From JAAFIM01 sp964467315 (GTDB lineage Bacteria; Bacteroidota; Bacteroidia; Chitinophagales; Saprospiraceae): a stretch of DNA of 64,000 nt. Within the stretch, counting starts at the first letter, position 1, and the number at the start of each line of letters is the position of its first letter. Both the position numbers and the translations under genes were made by a program. The notes beneath the pieces were generated by a model. The model did no database searches and was not told where the DNA came from. It was given only the letters and a program-made list of their open reading frames with translations. Shown here one piece after another: positions 40,953 to 49,823 of this stretch. The stretch is from NCBI GenBank assembly GCA_964467315.1, contig CAYXSA010000001.1:62001-126000 (forward strand), read 5' to 3'.

Positions 40953-43076
40953 TTAGTCCTCTTTATCCTTCTTTCGCGGGTGGTAGGTGCGCACCGAGCG
41001 GCGCAATATCTCGACCTTATCTAAAGACATGGTTTTCATCTCGCGCCTATTGAACATTTCTAACTCGTCTTCGTAGTCTTCGCAAGTGCGCGTGCACTCG
41101 AAAGGCAACAGCGTTTCTATAGTTTCTGCGCCGCGATGGTTGAATTTGACGAAATGTATATAAGTATCCGCAAAAACCATCTTGTATTTGCCTTTGGCGA
41201 CGTGCTCGCCGTAGGCAGGCGAAAGCGCATCGGGGAAACCGCCCGACATAGGGTGCATCGTATCGCCTCGCTTGTGGCACATCATCGCATTTAGCGGTAC
41301 TTTTATGCTGCCGTGATGCTCCAGCAAAAAGGCGCAACCTTCTTCCAGCGACTTGATAAAAACGCTGTCGGGTATCTTTGCTCCTGAAATAAAAACATCA
41401 TCAAAATAGCCCATTTTCTTAAAAGCGCGCTCCATCGTAACGATAAAAAGCGTAGCCGTCGTATTCGTTGGCGAGCAATCGCCGTCCCATTCCGAGAGCA
41501 AGCGCAAAGGCTCATCCAGATGCGGATACTCGTCTGAAGAGAGTTTCAAAAGACCTTCTATGCTTTTGTAAAATTTGGAGTTCTTGCTAAAGCGCAAATC
41601 GAATTTTATAGCCTTGAAGGCATCGAAATTTATCCTTTCGGGATTTTCGGCAACTATCTCCATAAAGCGCGTGGAGCGGTTGTTGTCGCCGCTGCGCTGG
41701 TCGATGTAGCGGCTGACTTTTTCTTTAGGGAAATTTTCGCCCGCTGCTGTAGCGTTGTAGGGGCTGTTGTTGGTGTTGAAAACGTAGCCCGCACGCGGAT
41801 TTTCTACCTGCGGCAGGGAGTCCGTCGGATAGTATTCCTGCCAAATCGCAGCCGACTCTGTGCCCGCTACAGGCTCCGAAAAATCGTAGTCCGCATTTCG
41901 GCGTGGCAATTTGGTATTGCAGATATAGAATATATTATCGTCTTTGTCGGCATAAACAAGGTTAAACATGGTCAGGCTATTCATACGCAATGCCGCCTTA
42001 AATTCTTTAAAATCTTTAGCCTTGTTCATTCTGTAGTATTGTTCGCCTGCTTTGATGTTGTAAAATGCGGGCGAACGCAGCGCATAAAAGCGTTTTTTAT
42101 CCTTTGCGCGCACGACTACCCCATGCGGCGACTGATAGGTCGTGCGCTTCACGCCCAAGGTAAACTTTTTGCCTAAACGCACTCGCAAACGCACAGGACG
42201 GCGCTCTAAACGATGATATTTGCCATCGAGCAGATAATGCAGCTTTTTGCGTGGGTGCATTTGTAGGGCGTATACATCGACTTGGTCGACATAGTTATAG
42301 GTTTGCCCCCAGCCCAAATTTTCGTTATTCCCCATGAATACCGTATTGCCGCCATGAAACAGCGCCCCTGTCATATTTAACCCTTGTTCGCTGCATAGAT
42401 GCGCCTCGTAAAACGAAAAAACGCCCTCTACGAAAAAATGCGGGTTGATAGCAAGATAGGTTTTTCTATCCTCCGTTTTTTTCGAGTTGAAAGCGTAGGC
42501 GTTGGAGCCCTTGCTATGCCAACGCGCCGTTGCGTCGTCGTATTTGCCGTCTACGATTTTTCCCAATTCTTCAGCTGCGCCGCCCAGCGCCGAAAAAGAA
42601 ACGATATACGCTACAGCAAAATCTTTGGGCTCTACGGGGAAAAGCCCTTTTAGCAGCACTTCTTCGGGGTGCGCCGCCGCATAATCGTTGATGCCCTGCG
42701 CATAGCCCTGCATATACTCCACATAATCGGGCGAAAGCGTCGAAAACAAAGAATCTACCGTCTTGCGCGCCCCGATAGCGTGTGCAAAAAAATCAAATTT
42801 TGCCCCTTCCTTGCCTTTTAACTCGCCCATCTTACCTTTGGCAACGGCAACGGCCTCCTGCAATATCTCGAAAGCGTCTTCTGCATTCGCCCAAGCCAGC
42901 CCGTAGGCTACTTCTGCATCTGTAGGCGCGAAGATATGCGGCACGCCCCAGCGGTCGCGCGCGATAACAATGCGCTCCGTATCTATGCGCAATTTGGGCG
43001 CGGGCGCGGGCTTGTTTTTTTGCGCGAGCAAGGGCGCAGCGAGGCAACAAAGCAAAAGAATAGCAACTGTCTTCAT
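40953..43076 (-). CDS. Penicillin-acylase-family amidohydrolase (Ntn hydrolase)
   Basis: A 707-residue exported protein with the signal MKTVAILLLCCLAAPLLAQ. The family start IVIARDRWGVPHIFAPTDAEVAYGLAWANAEDAF is clear. The nucleophile Ser, exposed by self-cleavage, is in SKGSNAYAFNSKKT near residue 195, so a short alpha and long beta chain should form. Further blocks are GNNENLGWGQTYNYVDQVDVY and FNTNNSPYNAT. Substrates in this family include acyl-homoserine lactones, beta-lactams and other acyl amides; which applies is not evident. Confidence 0.9.
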   Translation of the reverse strand: MKTVAILLLCCLAAPLLAQKNKPAPAPKLRIDTERIVIARDRWGVPHIFAPTDAEVAYGLAWANAEDAFEILQEAVAVAKGKMGELKGKEGAKFDFFAHAIGARKTVDSLFSTLSPDYVEYMQGYAQGINDYAAAHPEEVLLKGLFPVEPKDFAVAYIVSFSALGGAAEELGKIVDGKYDDATARWHSKGSNAYAFNSKKTEDRKTYLAINPHFFVEGVFSFYEAHLCSEQGLNMTGALFHGGNTVFMGNNENLGWGQTYNYVDQVDVYALQMHPRKKLHYLLDGKYHRLERRPVRLRVRLGKKFTLGVKRTTYQSPHGVVVRAKDKKRFYALRSPAFYNIKAGEQYYRMNKAKDFKEFKAALRMNSLTMFNLVYADKDDNIFYICNTKLPRRNADYDFSEPVAGTESAAIWQEYYPTDSLPQVENPRAGYVFNTNNSPYNATAAGENFPKEKVSRYIDQRSGDNNRSTRFMEIVAENPERINFDAFKAIKFDLRFSKNSKFYKSIEGLLKLSSDEYPHLDEPLRLLSEWDGDCSPTNTTATLFIVTMERAFKKMGYFDDVFISGAKIPDSVFIKSLEEGCAFLLEHHGSIKVPLNAMMCHKRGDTMHPMSGGFPDALSPAYGEHVAKGKYKMVFADTYIHFVKFNHRGAETIETLLPFECTRTCEDYEDELEMFNRREMKTMSLDKVEILRRSVRTYHPRKKDKED

Positions 43077-43123
43077 TTTTTTGCGTATTTTTGCACAAAG
43101 ATACACCTTAAAGTCCTACTTAC

Positions 43124-43480
43124 ATGCAACAGACACTTGACCTTTGGCAGCGCACACATACGCAGCTAAGTCCTTATTTTACATTACCCCAAGTGCAGGA
43201 AGAGGCAACAGGCGAGAGCATTTTATTGGCGGCGCTGGAACGCGTCGTTGCCGATATGTTGGCGCGTGCGCCAGAGCGTTTATTTGCCGCCTTGTACCAA
43301 CTCGATGTGCCTGAGCATCAATTGCATGTCGCCTTAGACCGCCGATTGAACGTTTCGCCGCCCCACAGCGTTGCGCATCTTATCCTGCGACGCGAGTACC
43401 AAAAAGCCGCTACCCGCGCCGCCTCGCGCCTCCTGCCCGAAGACGAAGTTATCGACGAAGACGATGGCGAAAGATGGTAA
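43124..43480 (+). CDS. Conserved small protein, unknown role
   Basis: A 118-residue protein, mostly helical: MQQTLDLWQRTHTQLSPY, ILLAALERVVADMLARAPERLFAALYQLDVPEHQLHVAL. The C-terminus is acidic (LPEDEVIDEDDGERW). No signal or membrane segment is present. The pattern VADMLARAPERLFAALYQLDVPE resembles an unnamed Bacteroidota family. Divergent from the acylase gene, with 47 bp between starts. Confidence 0.65.
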   Translation: MQQTLDLWQRTHTQLSPYFTLPQVQEEATGESILLAALERVVADMLARAPERLFAALYQLDVPEHQLHVALDRRLNVSPPHSVAHLILRREYQKAATRAASRLLPEDEVIDEDDGERW

Positions 43481-43500
43481 ATTCATAGTTTTTTTATTTT

Positions 43501-43585
43501 GGGCGTGCCCGCGCCCCAATAAAGGGGGCGCGGTCGGGCTATCCATTGCAGCGCCTCGCGGCGCTTCCATTTCTATCCCTCACGC
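43501..43585 (-). repeat. TJ repeat copy 19
   Basis: Arm 2 is CCGCGCCCC/GGGGGCGCGG with an AATAAA loop. Arm 1 is of the GGAAGCGCCGCGAGGCGC type. It lies between the convergent small gene and the AbiEii gene. Confidence 0.88.
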
Positions 43586-43615
43586 AAGGTTATTAAAGCT
43601 GTATACTGTTGATTG

Positions 43616-44620
43616 TCAGTTGTTTGGGTAGCTATCAACCAACATTTTGATACTTTCCCAATTTATTGCTTGTAGTCTATCAGCAACCATATTTAGGGTT
43701 TGCAGTATTTCAGACTCCGCTGGCAAATTACCAAATACCAAATCACGGAAGCTATTGGCGTAGACGCTTTTTATTTTTCCCCAAGTGTCATCTATTGCGG
43801 CGAATATAATGGCTTTGCTTGGGGGATTGGCTAACCATGCGTTGTTGTTTTTGAAACTTGCAACATCGTCTGTAGCCACACGCAAAAGCATATCAATAAA
43901 ATCGCCTGACTGAAAAAATAGCTTAAGGTTTTCGTCTTTAAGCAATAAATGTATATCGTAGATATGCCTTACTTTATTTTTTAAATCTTCGATAGCTGTT
44001 TCCGTTTGAGAGAAACGTACTAAACTCATTATTTTTTCGCATAAAGTTCTTTTAGGACTTAAAACTAAAACTTCAAAGGGCTTCATCTCATATTCTTCAA
44101 TTAAAGTTTGTTGCCCACTTTGTAGCATCATTTCATAAATCAAAGAGCTTATTTCGGCTTTTTGGTATGGTTCGTAATGCCCCAACCAAGTGGCTTCTAC
44201 GATAATTTTATCGCGGACTTGCCCAAAACTCCCAGAAAACCCTGTTTCGTAGCTGTGTGCGGTCTTTCTTATATTTCCGCGTTTATGTGTAATGCCTTCA
44301 GTTTCGATTTCAGGCAATACATCTGCAACGCATTTACTGATTTTTTCGATTTTTACCTTTAATTGATTGCCGTTTTCGCTTCCATCTCGCAGCAGGACTA
44401 AATCAATATCTTCTGAAAAGCGTTCTATGAGTCTGAAGCACTTTGATAAAGCTGTCCCTCCTTTGAAAATTGTATATTTTCCTACATCGTTTTTGAAAAC
44501 GTGATAGAGCGCATAAGTTACCCAATAATCTTTTTCGACATAGATTTCAGGAATGCCTTTTTGTTGTGCAGTAGCGCTTATTGCATCTTTAAATAGCTCT
44601 TTGTTTTTGTGTAATTTCAT
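43616..44620 (-). CDS. AbiEii-type nucleotidyltransferase toxin
   Basis: A 334-residue protein. The nucleotidyltransferase site is FKGGTALSKCFRLIERFSEDIDLVL (residues about 54-78), with GG(T/S)-n-DxD and the second acidic pair in EDIDL. AbiEii proteins, including MenA-like toxins, transfer nucleotides to RNA such as tRNA ends and cause growth arrest or phage abortive infection. IYDIHLLL and WLGHYEPYQ are common family blocks. Its start overlaps the antitoxin stop by 4 bp. AT-rich compared with flanking genes, as expected of a transferred module. Confidence 0.88.
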   Translation of the reverse strand: MKLHKNKELFKDAISATAQQKGIPEIYVEKDYWVTYALYHVFKNDVGKYTIFKGGTALSKCFRLIERFSEDIDLVLLRDGSENGNQLKVKIEKISKCVADVLPEIETEGITHKRGNIRKTAHSYETGFSGSFGQVRDKIIVEATWLGHYEPYQKAEISSLIYEMMLQSGQQTLIEEYEMKPFEVLVLSPKRTLCEKIMSLVRFSQTETAIEDLKNKVRHIYDIHLLLKDENLKLFFQSGDFIDMLLRVATDDVASFKNNNAWLANPPSKAIIFAAIDDTWGKIKSVYANSFRDLVFGNLPAESEILQTLNMVADRLQAINWESIKMLVDSYPNN

Positions 44621-45339
44621 TTTATGTTCCAGTTTTTAGCGCTTGGAAGTATTTCTACTATTCCGTAGTTGTACTTAGAAAGCGGGTTTAGGCTTTGATA
44701 CAATTCTACTAAATCAATTGTTTGTTCTACATTTTCGAGCAAAGCACCTAAGAATGCTCGAACTCTTGGCGGATATGCCAAACTACACTCCACCAACAAT
44801 TTTATATTGTCGGGAAGAAAATTTTTTAGTTTTTGAGAAAGAACTCGAATTGCTAAATTTTTATCCAAATCAGGTATTTGTTTAAAGTTTTTTAGGGTGT
44901 CTAAAAATTCAAGGAGGTAGAAATTGTTTTCTTTTACATCTACGTAACTTTTTGTGGGTGTTGCTTGTATATTGTTTTTTGAAATAGAAATTCGTTTGCT
45001 TCTGCTTGATATTTTTATTTTTTGAGGTACTTGTGTTGTTAAGCCCATTTGATTGTACACAGATGTACCAGTGATGTAGGCAATTCGTTTGCCTTCATCA
45101 AATAGATAGGATTTCAAAATTTCTTCTTCGTTTGGCTTTAGTTCTCCAAAAGGAGTTTGCTTAGGTTTATAAAATACGCCTGTTGAAATTCGTTTGATAA
45201 CACCTTTTGCTATCAGCCGCTCAATGGCTTTAGCCGCTGCATAAAATTCATTTGGCGCTAAACCTAATTGTTTATACCCAAAAGCAACGCCTTCTGGTAG
45301 TTCGTAAAGGTTCTCTCGTATCTTTTGTGTTGTGCTCAT
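44617..45339 (-). CDS. AbiEi-type antitoxin (DUF6088 family)
   Basis: A 240-residue protein from the ATG at 45339. The N-terminal winged-helix part reads KIRENLYELPEGVAFGYKQL, FYAAAKAIERLIAKGVIKRISTGVFYKPKQTPFGELKPNEEEIL, typical of DUF6088 and AbiEi_4 proteins. The C-terminal part (LAYPPRVRAFLGALLEN) resembles the AbiEi domain that controls toxin activity. AbiEi proteins also repress their own operon by binding inverted repeats; one is present just upstream. Confidence 0.85.
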   Translation of the reverse strand: MSTTQKIRENLYELPEGVAFGYKQLGLAPNEFYAAAKAIERLIAKGVIKRISTGVFYKPKQTPFGELKPNEEEILKSYLFDEGKRIAYITGTSVYNQMGLTTQVPQKIKISSRSKRISISKNNIQATPTKSYVDVKENNFYLLEFLDTLKNFKQIPDLDKNLAIRVLSQKLKNFLPDNIKLLVECSLAYPPRVRAFLGALLENVEQTIDLVELYQSLNPLSKYNYGIVEILPSAKNWNIK

Positions 45340-45346
45340 AATCCAG

Positions 45347-45406
45347 CAAAGATACCATAAATTTTTGAAAAATGTCAAGTAAATGAAACATAATACTTGA
45401 CATTTT
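45347..45406 (-). promoter_or_regulatory. AbiE promoter overlapped by an inverted-repeat operator
   Basis: AAAATGTCAAGTA at 45369-45381 and TACTTGACATTTT at 45394-45406 are perfect 13-bp inverted arms with 12 nt between. On the minus strand a -7 element TATCTTTG is at 45354-45347, and the -33-like CTTG, 21 nt upstream at 45379-45376, lies within the left arm. A repressor bound here would block the promoter; the antitoxin is the obvious candidate. Confidence 0.72.
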
Positions 45407-45574
45407 GTAGCTATTTATTTTTACTCTTTTAAAAAATTGCCAAAAGATAAGTATTTGTAAAAAATAGCACTCAAATTAGTCAAGAAATCAATTATAGTTC
45501 GTACAATGCAGAAACCTTTTGCGCGAAAAAAGCCTTTTAGGGCATTAAAAACTGTACAACGAAGAAGAACGAAA

Positions 45575-47044
45575 ATGTCCACTCTCTTACTCACGCCGCT
45601 GCTTAGCGAGCAAGAAATGAGCATCTGCCTGCGCTTGCAGACAGCTGCCGCCAAAACAGGTGTCTCCGCTTATTTAGTCGGCGGATTTGTACGTGATAGA
45701 CTTTTGCGCCGCGAATGCAAAGACATCGATATCGTTTGCGTGGGCAGCGGTATCGAATTGGCAAAAGCATTTGCAAAATCATATTACCCTGTGCCACAGG
45801 TAGTTATGTATGAAAAATTTGGCACAGCAGCTTTGAAAGTTGAAGGCTTTGAGGTCGAATTTGTCGGCGCTCGCAAAGAATCCTATAGCCGCGACTCTCG
45901 CAAACCCATCGTAGAAAACGGTAGTTTAGACGACGACCAAAAGCGCAGGGACTTTACCATCAATGCGCTGGCAATGAGTCTATCGGCGGAAAATTTCGGA
46001 GAGGTCTTAGACCCCTTCGGCGGCTTGGAGCATTTGGAAAAAGGAATTATCCGCACGCCGCTCGACCCCGCTATCACTTTTTCCGACGACCCCCTGCGCA
46101 TGATGCGCGCCATTCGTTTTGCTACCCAACTTGGCTTTGAAATCGCAGAAGAAACCTTTGAGGCTATCCGCGAACAGCGCGAGCGTATCAAGATAATATC
46201 ACAAGAGCGCATCACCACCGAATTGCAGAAGATTATGCAAGCGGCTCGCCCTTCTGTTGGCTACAAACTCCTACAACGTTGCGGCTTACTTCGACTAATT
46301 TTCCCAGAATTGCAGGCGATGTATGGCATAGACGAGCAAAACGGCTTGCGGCATAAGGATAATTTTTTTCATAGCTTACAAGTGCTTGATCAGCTTTGCG
46401 AGCGCAGCGATAATCTTTGGTTGCGTTGGGCTGCGCTATTGCACGACATCGGCAAACCTGCTACCAAACGTTTTGAGGCAGAAAGCGGCTGGACATTTCA
46501 CGGGCACGAGGCAGTAGGGGCGCGTATGATTCCGCGCATATTCGCTCGGCTAAAATTGCCTATCGACCATCGTTTGCAGTATGTGCAAAAGCTGGTAGAG
46601 ATGCACGCCCGCCCTGTTGCGCTTAGCAAGGAGCATATCACCGATGCTGCTTTGCGTCGTTTGCTCGTCGAAGTCGGCGAAGAGTTGGAAGATTTGCTTT
46701 TGCTTTGTGAGATGGATAGCACTACCCAATACGAAGCCAAGCGCCTGCGCTATGCCCAAAACCTCGCCGACCTAAAAGAAAAAATCGAAGCCCTCACTAC
46801 CCGCGACGAGCTGCGCAACTGGCAGCCGCCTATATCGGGCGATGATATTATGCAGGCTTTCAAAATATCGCCTTCGCGCCTCGTTGGCGAAATAAAAACC
46901 GCTATCCGCGAGGCTATCCTCGATGGTATTATAGATAACACTCGCGCCGCTGCTTGGGTTTATATGCAAGAGCGAGCTATTGCGCTGGGGGTATTTGCAG
47001 CCGATGCGCCTGCGCTTATCGACCCTTTAGAAAAGTCTGAATAG
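45575..47044 (+). CDS. cca: CCA-adding enzyme / poly(A)-polymerase-type with HD domain
   Basis: A 489-residue class II nucleotidyltransferase from the ATG at 45575; an ATG at 45506 would add 23 basic residues. The active site is LVGGFVRDRLLRRECKDIDIVCVG, followed by RRDFTINALAMS, DPFGGLEHLEKGIIRTP and DDPLRMMRAIRFATQLGFEI. A C-terminal HD phosphohydrolase region has LRHKDNFFHSLQVL and LLHDIGKPATKR. It adds or repairs the CCA end of tRNAs. The next gene upstream is the divergent AbiE pair. Confidence 0.9.
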   Translation: MSTLLLTPLLSEQEMSICLRLQTAAAKTGVSAYLVGGFVRDRLLRRECKDIDIVCVGSGIELAKAFAKSYYPVPQVVMYEKFGTAALKVEGFEVEFVGARKESYSRDSRKPIVENGSLDDDQKRRDFTINALAMSLSAENFGEVLDPFGGLEHLEKGIIRTPLDPAITFSDDPLRMMRAIRFATQLGFEIAEETFEAIREQRERIKIISQERITTELQKIMQAARPSVGYKLLQRCGLLRLIFPELQAMYGIDEQNGLRHKDNFFHSLQVLDQLCERSDNLWLRWAALLHDIGKPATKRFEAESGWTFHGHEAVGARMIPRIFARLKLPIDHRLQYVQKLVEMHARPVALSKEHITDAALRRLLVEVGEELEDLLLLCEMDSTTQYEAKRLRYAQNLADLKEKIEALTTRDELRNWQPPISGDDIMQAFKISPSRLVGEIKTAIREAILDGIIDNTRAAAWVYMQERAIALGVFAADAPALIDPLEKSE

Positions 47045-47108
47045 AGGCAGGATGATAGAAATTTTGTAAAGAAGCCGCGCCCGCCGCCCCTTTGGCGGCG
47101 TGGCAAAT

Positions 47109-47221
47109 GCGTGAGGGATAGTAGAGAAGGCGCAACTGTAGGGGTGTAGCATACTACGCCCCTACAGCGCCGAAACGAATAGCCCGACCGCGCCGCCCTT
47201 TTTGGCGGCGCGGGCACGCCC
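47109..47221 (+). repeat. TJ repeat copy 20
   Basis: Arm 1 is nested: outer GGCGC/GCGCC, inner GTAGGGGTGTAGCATACTAC with GGGG/CCCC. Arm 2 is CCGCGCCGCC/GGCGGCGCGG. Preceded by a GCCGCCCCTTTGGCGGC hairpin and followed after 18 bp by parS site 1. Confidence 0.88.
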
Positions 47222-47239
47222 CCCAAAAAAAAGAAAAAA

Positions 47240-47255
47240 TGTTCCACGTGAAACA
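47240..47255. promoter_or_regulatory. parS-like site 1
   Basis: TGTTCCACGTGAAACA is an exact match to a known form of the bacterial chromosomal parS sequence bound by ParB. Confidence 0.85.
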
Positions 47256-47270
47256 TCTGTATGAAAGGCG

Positions 47271-47888
47271 CTATTCGCCTGCCCACCAAGCGTAGCCCGT
47301 TTCGATGCTCAACACTAATGCGATGCCCGCTACCGCCGCAGATACCACCAAAATCCAATCGCGTAGACGCGCACCCAAAACGTCGACGACTAAAAAATTG
47401 AAAAATAGGACGAGCCCGACTATGAGCAACTGCCCCGCTTCTAAGCCCAGATTGAAACCCATGAGCGGCGTAAATAGGCTCTCAGTTTCCAATAAGATAA
47501 AGCGCAGATAATTGGAAAACCCTAAGCCGTGTATCAGTCCGAAAACTATAGCCAAAAAATAAGCGCCCCAAGCGCTGGGACGGCGATTTTTTTGAGCGAG
47601 ATTTTCGATTTCGCTACCCTTTGCGATGTTGAGCGCGCAGGTCGCCAAGATGCTCAAGGGGATGCAAAACTCTATCAGCGCCGAAGGTACACGCACTATA
47701 TCATACACCGAAAGCGCCAGCGCCAAAGAATGCCCCAAAGTAAACGCCGTAACCAAGAGCAAAATAAGCCGCCATTGTCGCAGCGCATACACGCCCGCCA
47801 ATGCCGTAATAAATAAAATATGGTCGTAAGCCGTAATGTCAGAAATATGCTTCAAACCCTCGACAAAGAAAAAACCGAAAGTATCCAT
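47271..47888 (-). CDS. HupE/UreJ-like membrane protein
   Basis: A 205-residue integral membrane protein with about six helices. The N-terminal block GLKHISDITAYDHILFITALAGVY carries the HxxxxxxDH metal-type motif of the HupE/UreJ family, and TAFTLGHSLALALS follows. FGLIHGLGFSNYL repeats the His pattern. The family is thought to handle nickel or cobalt, though in Bacteroidota it is often of unknown use. ATG 47888 fits this N-terminus. Divergent from a DUF6702 gene, its common neighbour. Confidence 0.82.
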   Translation of the reverse strand: MDTFGFFFVEGLKHISDITAYDHILFITALAGVYALRQWRLILLLVTAFTLGHSLALALSVYDIVRVPSALIEFCIPLSILATCALNIAKGSEIENLAQKNRRPSAWGAYFLAIVFGLIHGLGFSNYLRFILLETESLFTPLMGFNLGLEAGQLLIVGLVLFFNFLVVDVLGARLRDWILVVSAAVAGIALVLSIETGYAWWAGE

Positions 47889-47963
47889 TTGGAAAAAGCC
47901 ACACTTTGGCGCAGCGTAAATAGTATCAAAAAATTGGGTAAATTTGCGCACAATTTTTTGATT

Positions 47964-48497
47964 ATGCAAACATATGCAACCGTCTTTTTGCTGCTCTTTT
48001 GCCTGCTTTGCTTTTCGCCTATGCCCAAAGCAAAGCAGGCGCACCCCGTATATATTTCGCTTACAGAGATACATTACAAGCCTGAAAGCAATAAAATCGA
48101 AATCGCCATAAAGACTTTTAGCGATGATATTGCGGCAGCCTTAAGCCTCGAAAATCAACGCTATATAGAAATCGGCACAGAACGCGAAGCCGAAAACGCT
48201 ACCCAACTCTTACAAAATTATATCCGCCAACATTTTCAAGTATCCGCCAATGGCAAGCCGCTCGTCTACGAATATGTAGGACGCGAGTTGGAGCGACAGG
48301 ATTTTTTTGCGCTTTGGACATACTGGGAAATTCGCAATCTGCCCGCAGACCTGCACAGCCTACAAGTTCAAAATACCATTTTACACCAATACTACCCCAC
48401 TCAAAACAATATCGTTGCCCTGCGCATCGGTTCGCCCAACAATCCCCAGCGGCGAAGCCTAACACGCGGCGCAGAAAGCAGCCTGTTTGAGTGGTAA
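47964..48497 (+). CDS. DUF6702-family exported protein
   Basis: A 177-residue protein with the signal MQTYATVFLLLFCLLCF. The mature part begins HPVYISLTEIHYKPESNKIEIAIKTFSDDIAAALS, a DUF6702 signature, and continues with beta strands such as KPLVYEYVGRELERQDFFALWTYWEI. Function unknown. Such proteins occur beside HupE-like proteins, which suggests a shared transport or metal role (inference). ATG 47964 is 75 bp from the divergent HupE-like start. Confidence 0.78.
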   Translation: MQTYATVFLLLFCLLCFSPMPKAKQAHPVYISLTEIHYKPESNKIEIAIKTFSDDIAAALSLENQRYIEIGTEREAENATQLLQNYIRQHFQVSANGKPLVYEYVGRELERQDFFALWTYWEIRNLPADLHSLQVQNTILHQYYPTQNNIVALRIGSPNNPQRRSLTRGAESSLFEW

Positions 48498-48506
48498 AAA
48501 ATACGA

Positions 48507-48522
48507 TGTTCCACGTGAAACA
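48507..48522. promoter_or_regulatory. parS-like site 2
   Basis: TGTTCCACGTGAAACA, 9 bp after the DUF6702 stop. A GTAGGGGCGAACAATTATTT fragment of a TJ arm lies between this site and the next. Confidence 0.85.
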
Positions 48523-48579
48523 TTTTCAAGATGCGCAATGTAGGGGCGAACAATTATTTGCCCTTATGAACATTGCAGA

Positions 48580-48595
48580 TGTTTCACGTGGAACA
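48580..48595. promoter_or_regulatory. parS-like site 3
   Basis: TGTTTCACGTGGAACA is the same 16-mer as sites 1 and 2 in reverse complement, 22 bp upstream of the aminotransferase start. Confidence 0.85.
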
Positions 48596-48617
48596 TAAAC
48601 CAGATACAAAAATACGA

Positions 48618-49817
48618 ATGATAAGCCAACGCCAATTATTCCTTCAACACGTCGCCCAAACCAGCGCCGCCCCGCTTGCCCTCGAAATCGCAAGCGGCAA
48701 GGGCATTTATCTCTACGATACAGGGGGCAAGGCTTATATAGATTTGATTGCGGGGATTAGTGTCAGCAATTTGGGGCACTGCCACCCTGCCGTAGTCGAA
48801 GCCGTACAAGCGCAAGCCGCCCGATATATGCACACGCTCGTATATGGCGAGTTTGTGCTAAGCCCCCAAGTCGAATTGGCGAGCCTACTCGCCGAACTCA
48901 TGCCCACGCCCTTAGATTGTACTTATTTTGTCAATTCGGGCGCAGAAGCTACCGAAGGCGCAATGAAATTGGCAAAGCGTTACACGGGCAGGCATGAAAT
49001 TATATCCTGCTTTCAGTCCTATCACGGCAGTACACAAGGCGCGTTGAGCCTGATGAGTGAGGGCTTTTTTACGGCTCCATTTCGCCCCCTGCTACCCAAT
49101 ATACGGCATATCGAATACAATAGTTTTGAGGAATTGGCGCAAATCACAGAGCGAACTGCCTGCGTTATTGTCGAAACTGTACGCGCCGAAATCGGCGTAC
49201 AAACACCCGAAGTGGGCTATTTGCAGGCGTTGCGCCAACGATGTACGGAAGTGGGCGCATTGCTGGTACTCGACGAAATACAAGTAGGCTGCGGCAGAAC
49301 GGGTACGCTTTGGGCGTTTTCGCAGTACAATGTTGTGCCCGATATCGTATTGCTCGCCAAAGGTTTCGGCGGTGGAATGCCTATAGGGGCATTTGTAGCG
49401 CCCCGCGAAATTATGCAAGTCTTGAGTCATAGCCCTGTTTTGGGACATATTAGCACCTTTGGCGGGCATCCTGTTTGCTGCGCGGCGGCGCTTGCTACGC
49501 TTCGGCATCTCCAAAATAATCCCGAAATCATCGACAGCGTGCGCGAAAAAGAAGCACTTTTCCGCTCCCTGCTCCGCCACGAAGCTATAAAAGAACTGCG
49601 TTCCTGCGGCTTATTGATGGCGCTACAGGTCGAAAATTTTGATTTTGTACTTGCTGTTATTCAGGAGTGTTTGCGCAATGGGCTTATTACGGACTGGTTT
49701 TTATTCAATTCCAGCGCCATACGCATCGCTCCCCCGCTCACCATTACAAAGGAAGAGATACAAAAGGCTTGCGAAATTTTATTGGCGGCTATAGATACCG
49801 TTCACAGAAAATCTTAA
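48618..49817 (+). CDS. Class III PLP-dependent aminotransferase
   Basis: A 399-residue enzyme. It has IYLYDTGGKAYIDLIAGISVSNLGHCHPAVVEAV, YFVNSGAEATEGAMKLAKRYTGR and VLDEIQVGCGRTGTLWAF. The PLP lysine is in LLAKGFGGGMPIGAF. The fold type I family includes acetylornithine, ornithine, GABA and lysine aminotransferases; the exact substrate cannot be set from sequence alone. ATG 48618 was chosen because an upstream ATG lies inside parS site 3 (the familiar MFHVEH artefact). Confidence 0.9.
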   Translation: MISQRQLFLQHVAQTSAAPLALEIASGKGIYLYDTGGKAYIDLIAGISVSNLGHCHPAVVEAVQAQAARYMHTLVYGEFVLSPQVELASLLAELMPTPLDCTYFVNSGAEATEGAMKLAKRYTGRHEIISCFQSYHGSTQGALSLMSEGFFTAPFRPLLPNIRHIEYNSFEELAQITERTACVIVETVRAEIGVQTPEVGYLQALRQRCTEVGALLVLDEIQVGCGRTGTLWAFSQYNVVPDIVLLAKGFGGGMPIGAFVAPREIMQVLSHSPVLGHISTFGGHPVCCAAALATLRHLQNNPEIIDSVREKEALFRSLLRHEAIKELRSCGLLMALQVENFDFVLAVIQECLRNGLITDWFLFNSSAIRIAPPLTITKEEIQKACEILLAAIDTVHRKS

Positions 49818-49823
49818 AAATCT

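Noticed and set aside
47964..48074. N-terminal extension of the HupE-like protein reaching 48074
   Set aside because: It would overlap the divergent signal-peptide-bearing DUF6702 gene; the family N-terminus fits ATG 47888.
48573..48617. Upstream start MQMFHVEH for the aminotransferase
   Set aside because: MFHVEH is the translation of parS site 3; the enzyme's normal N-terminus begins at 48618.
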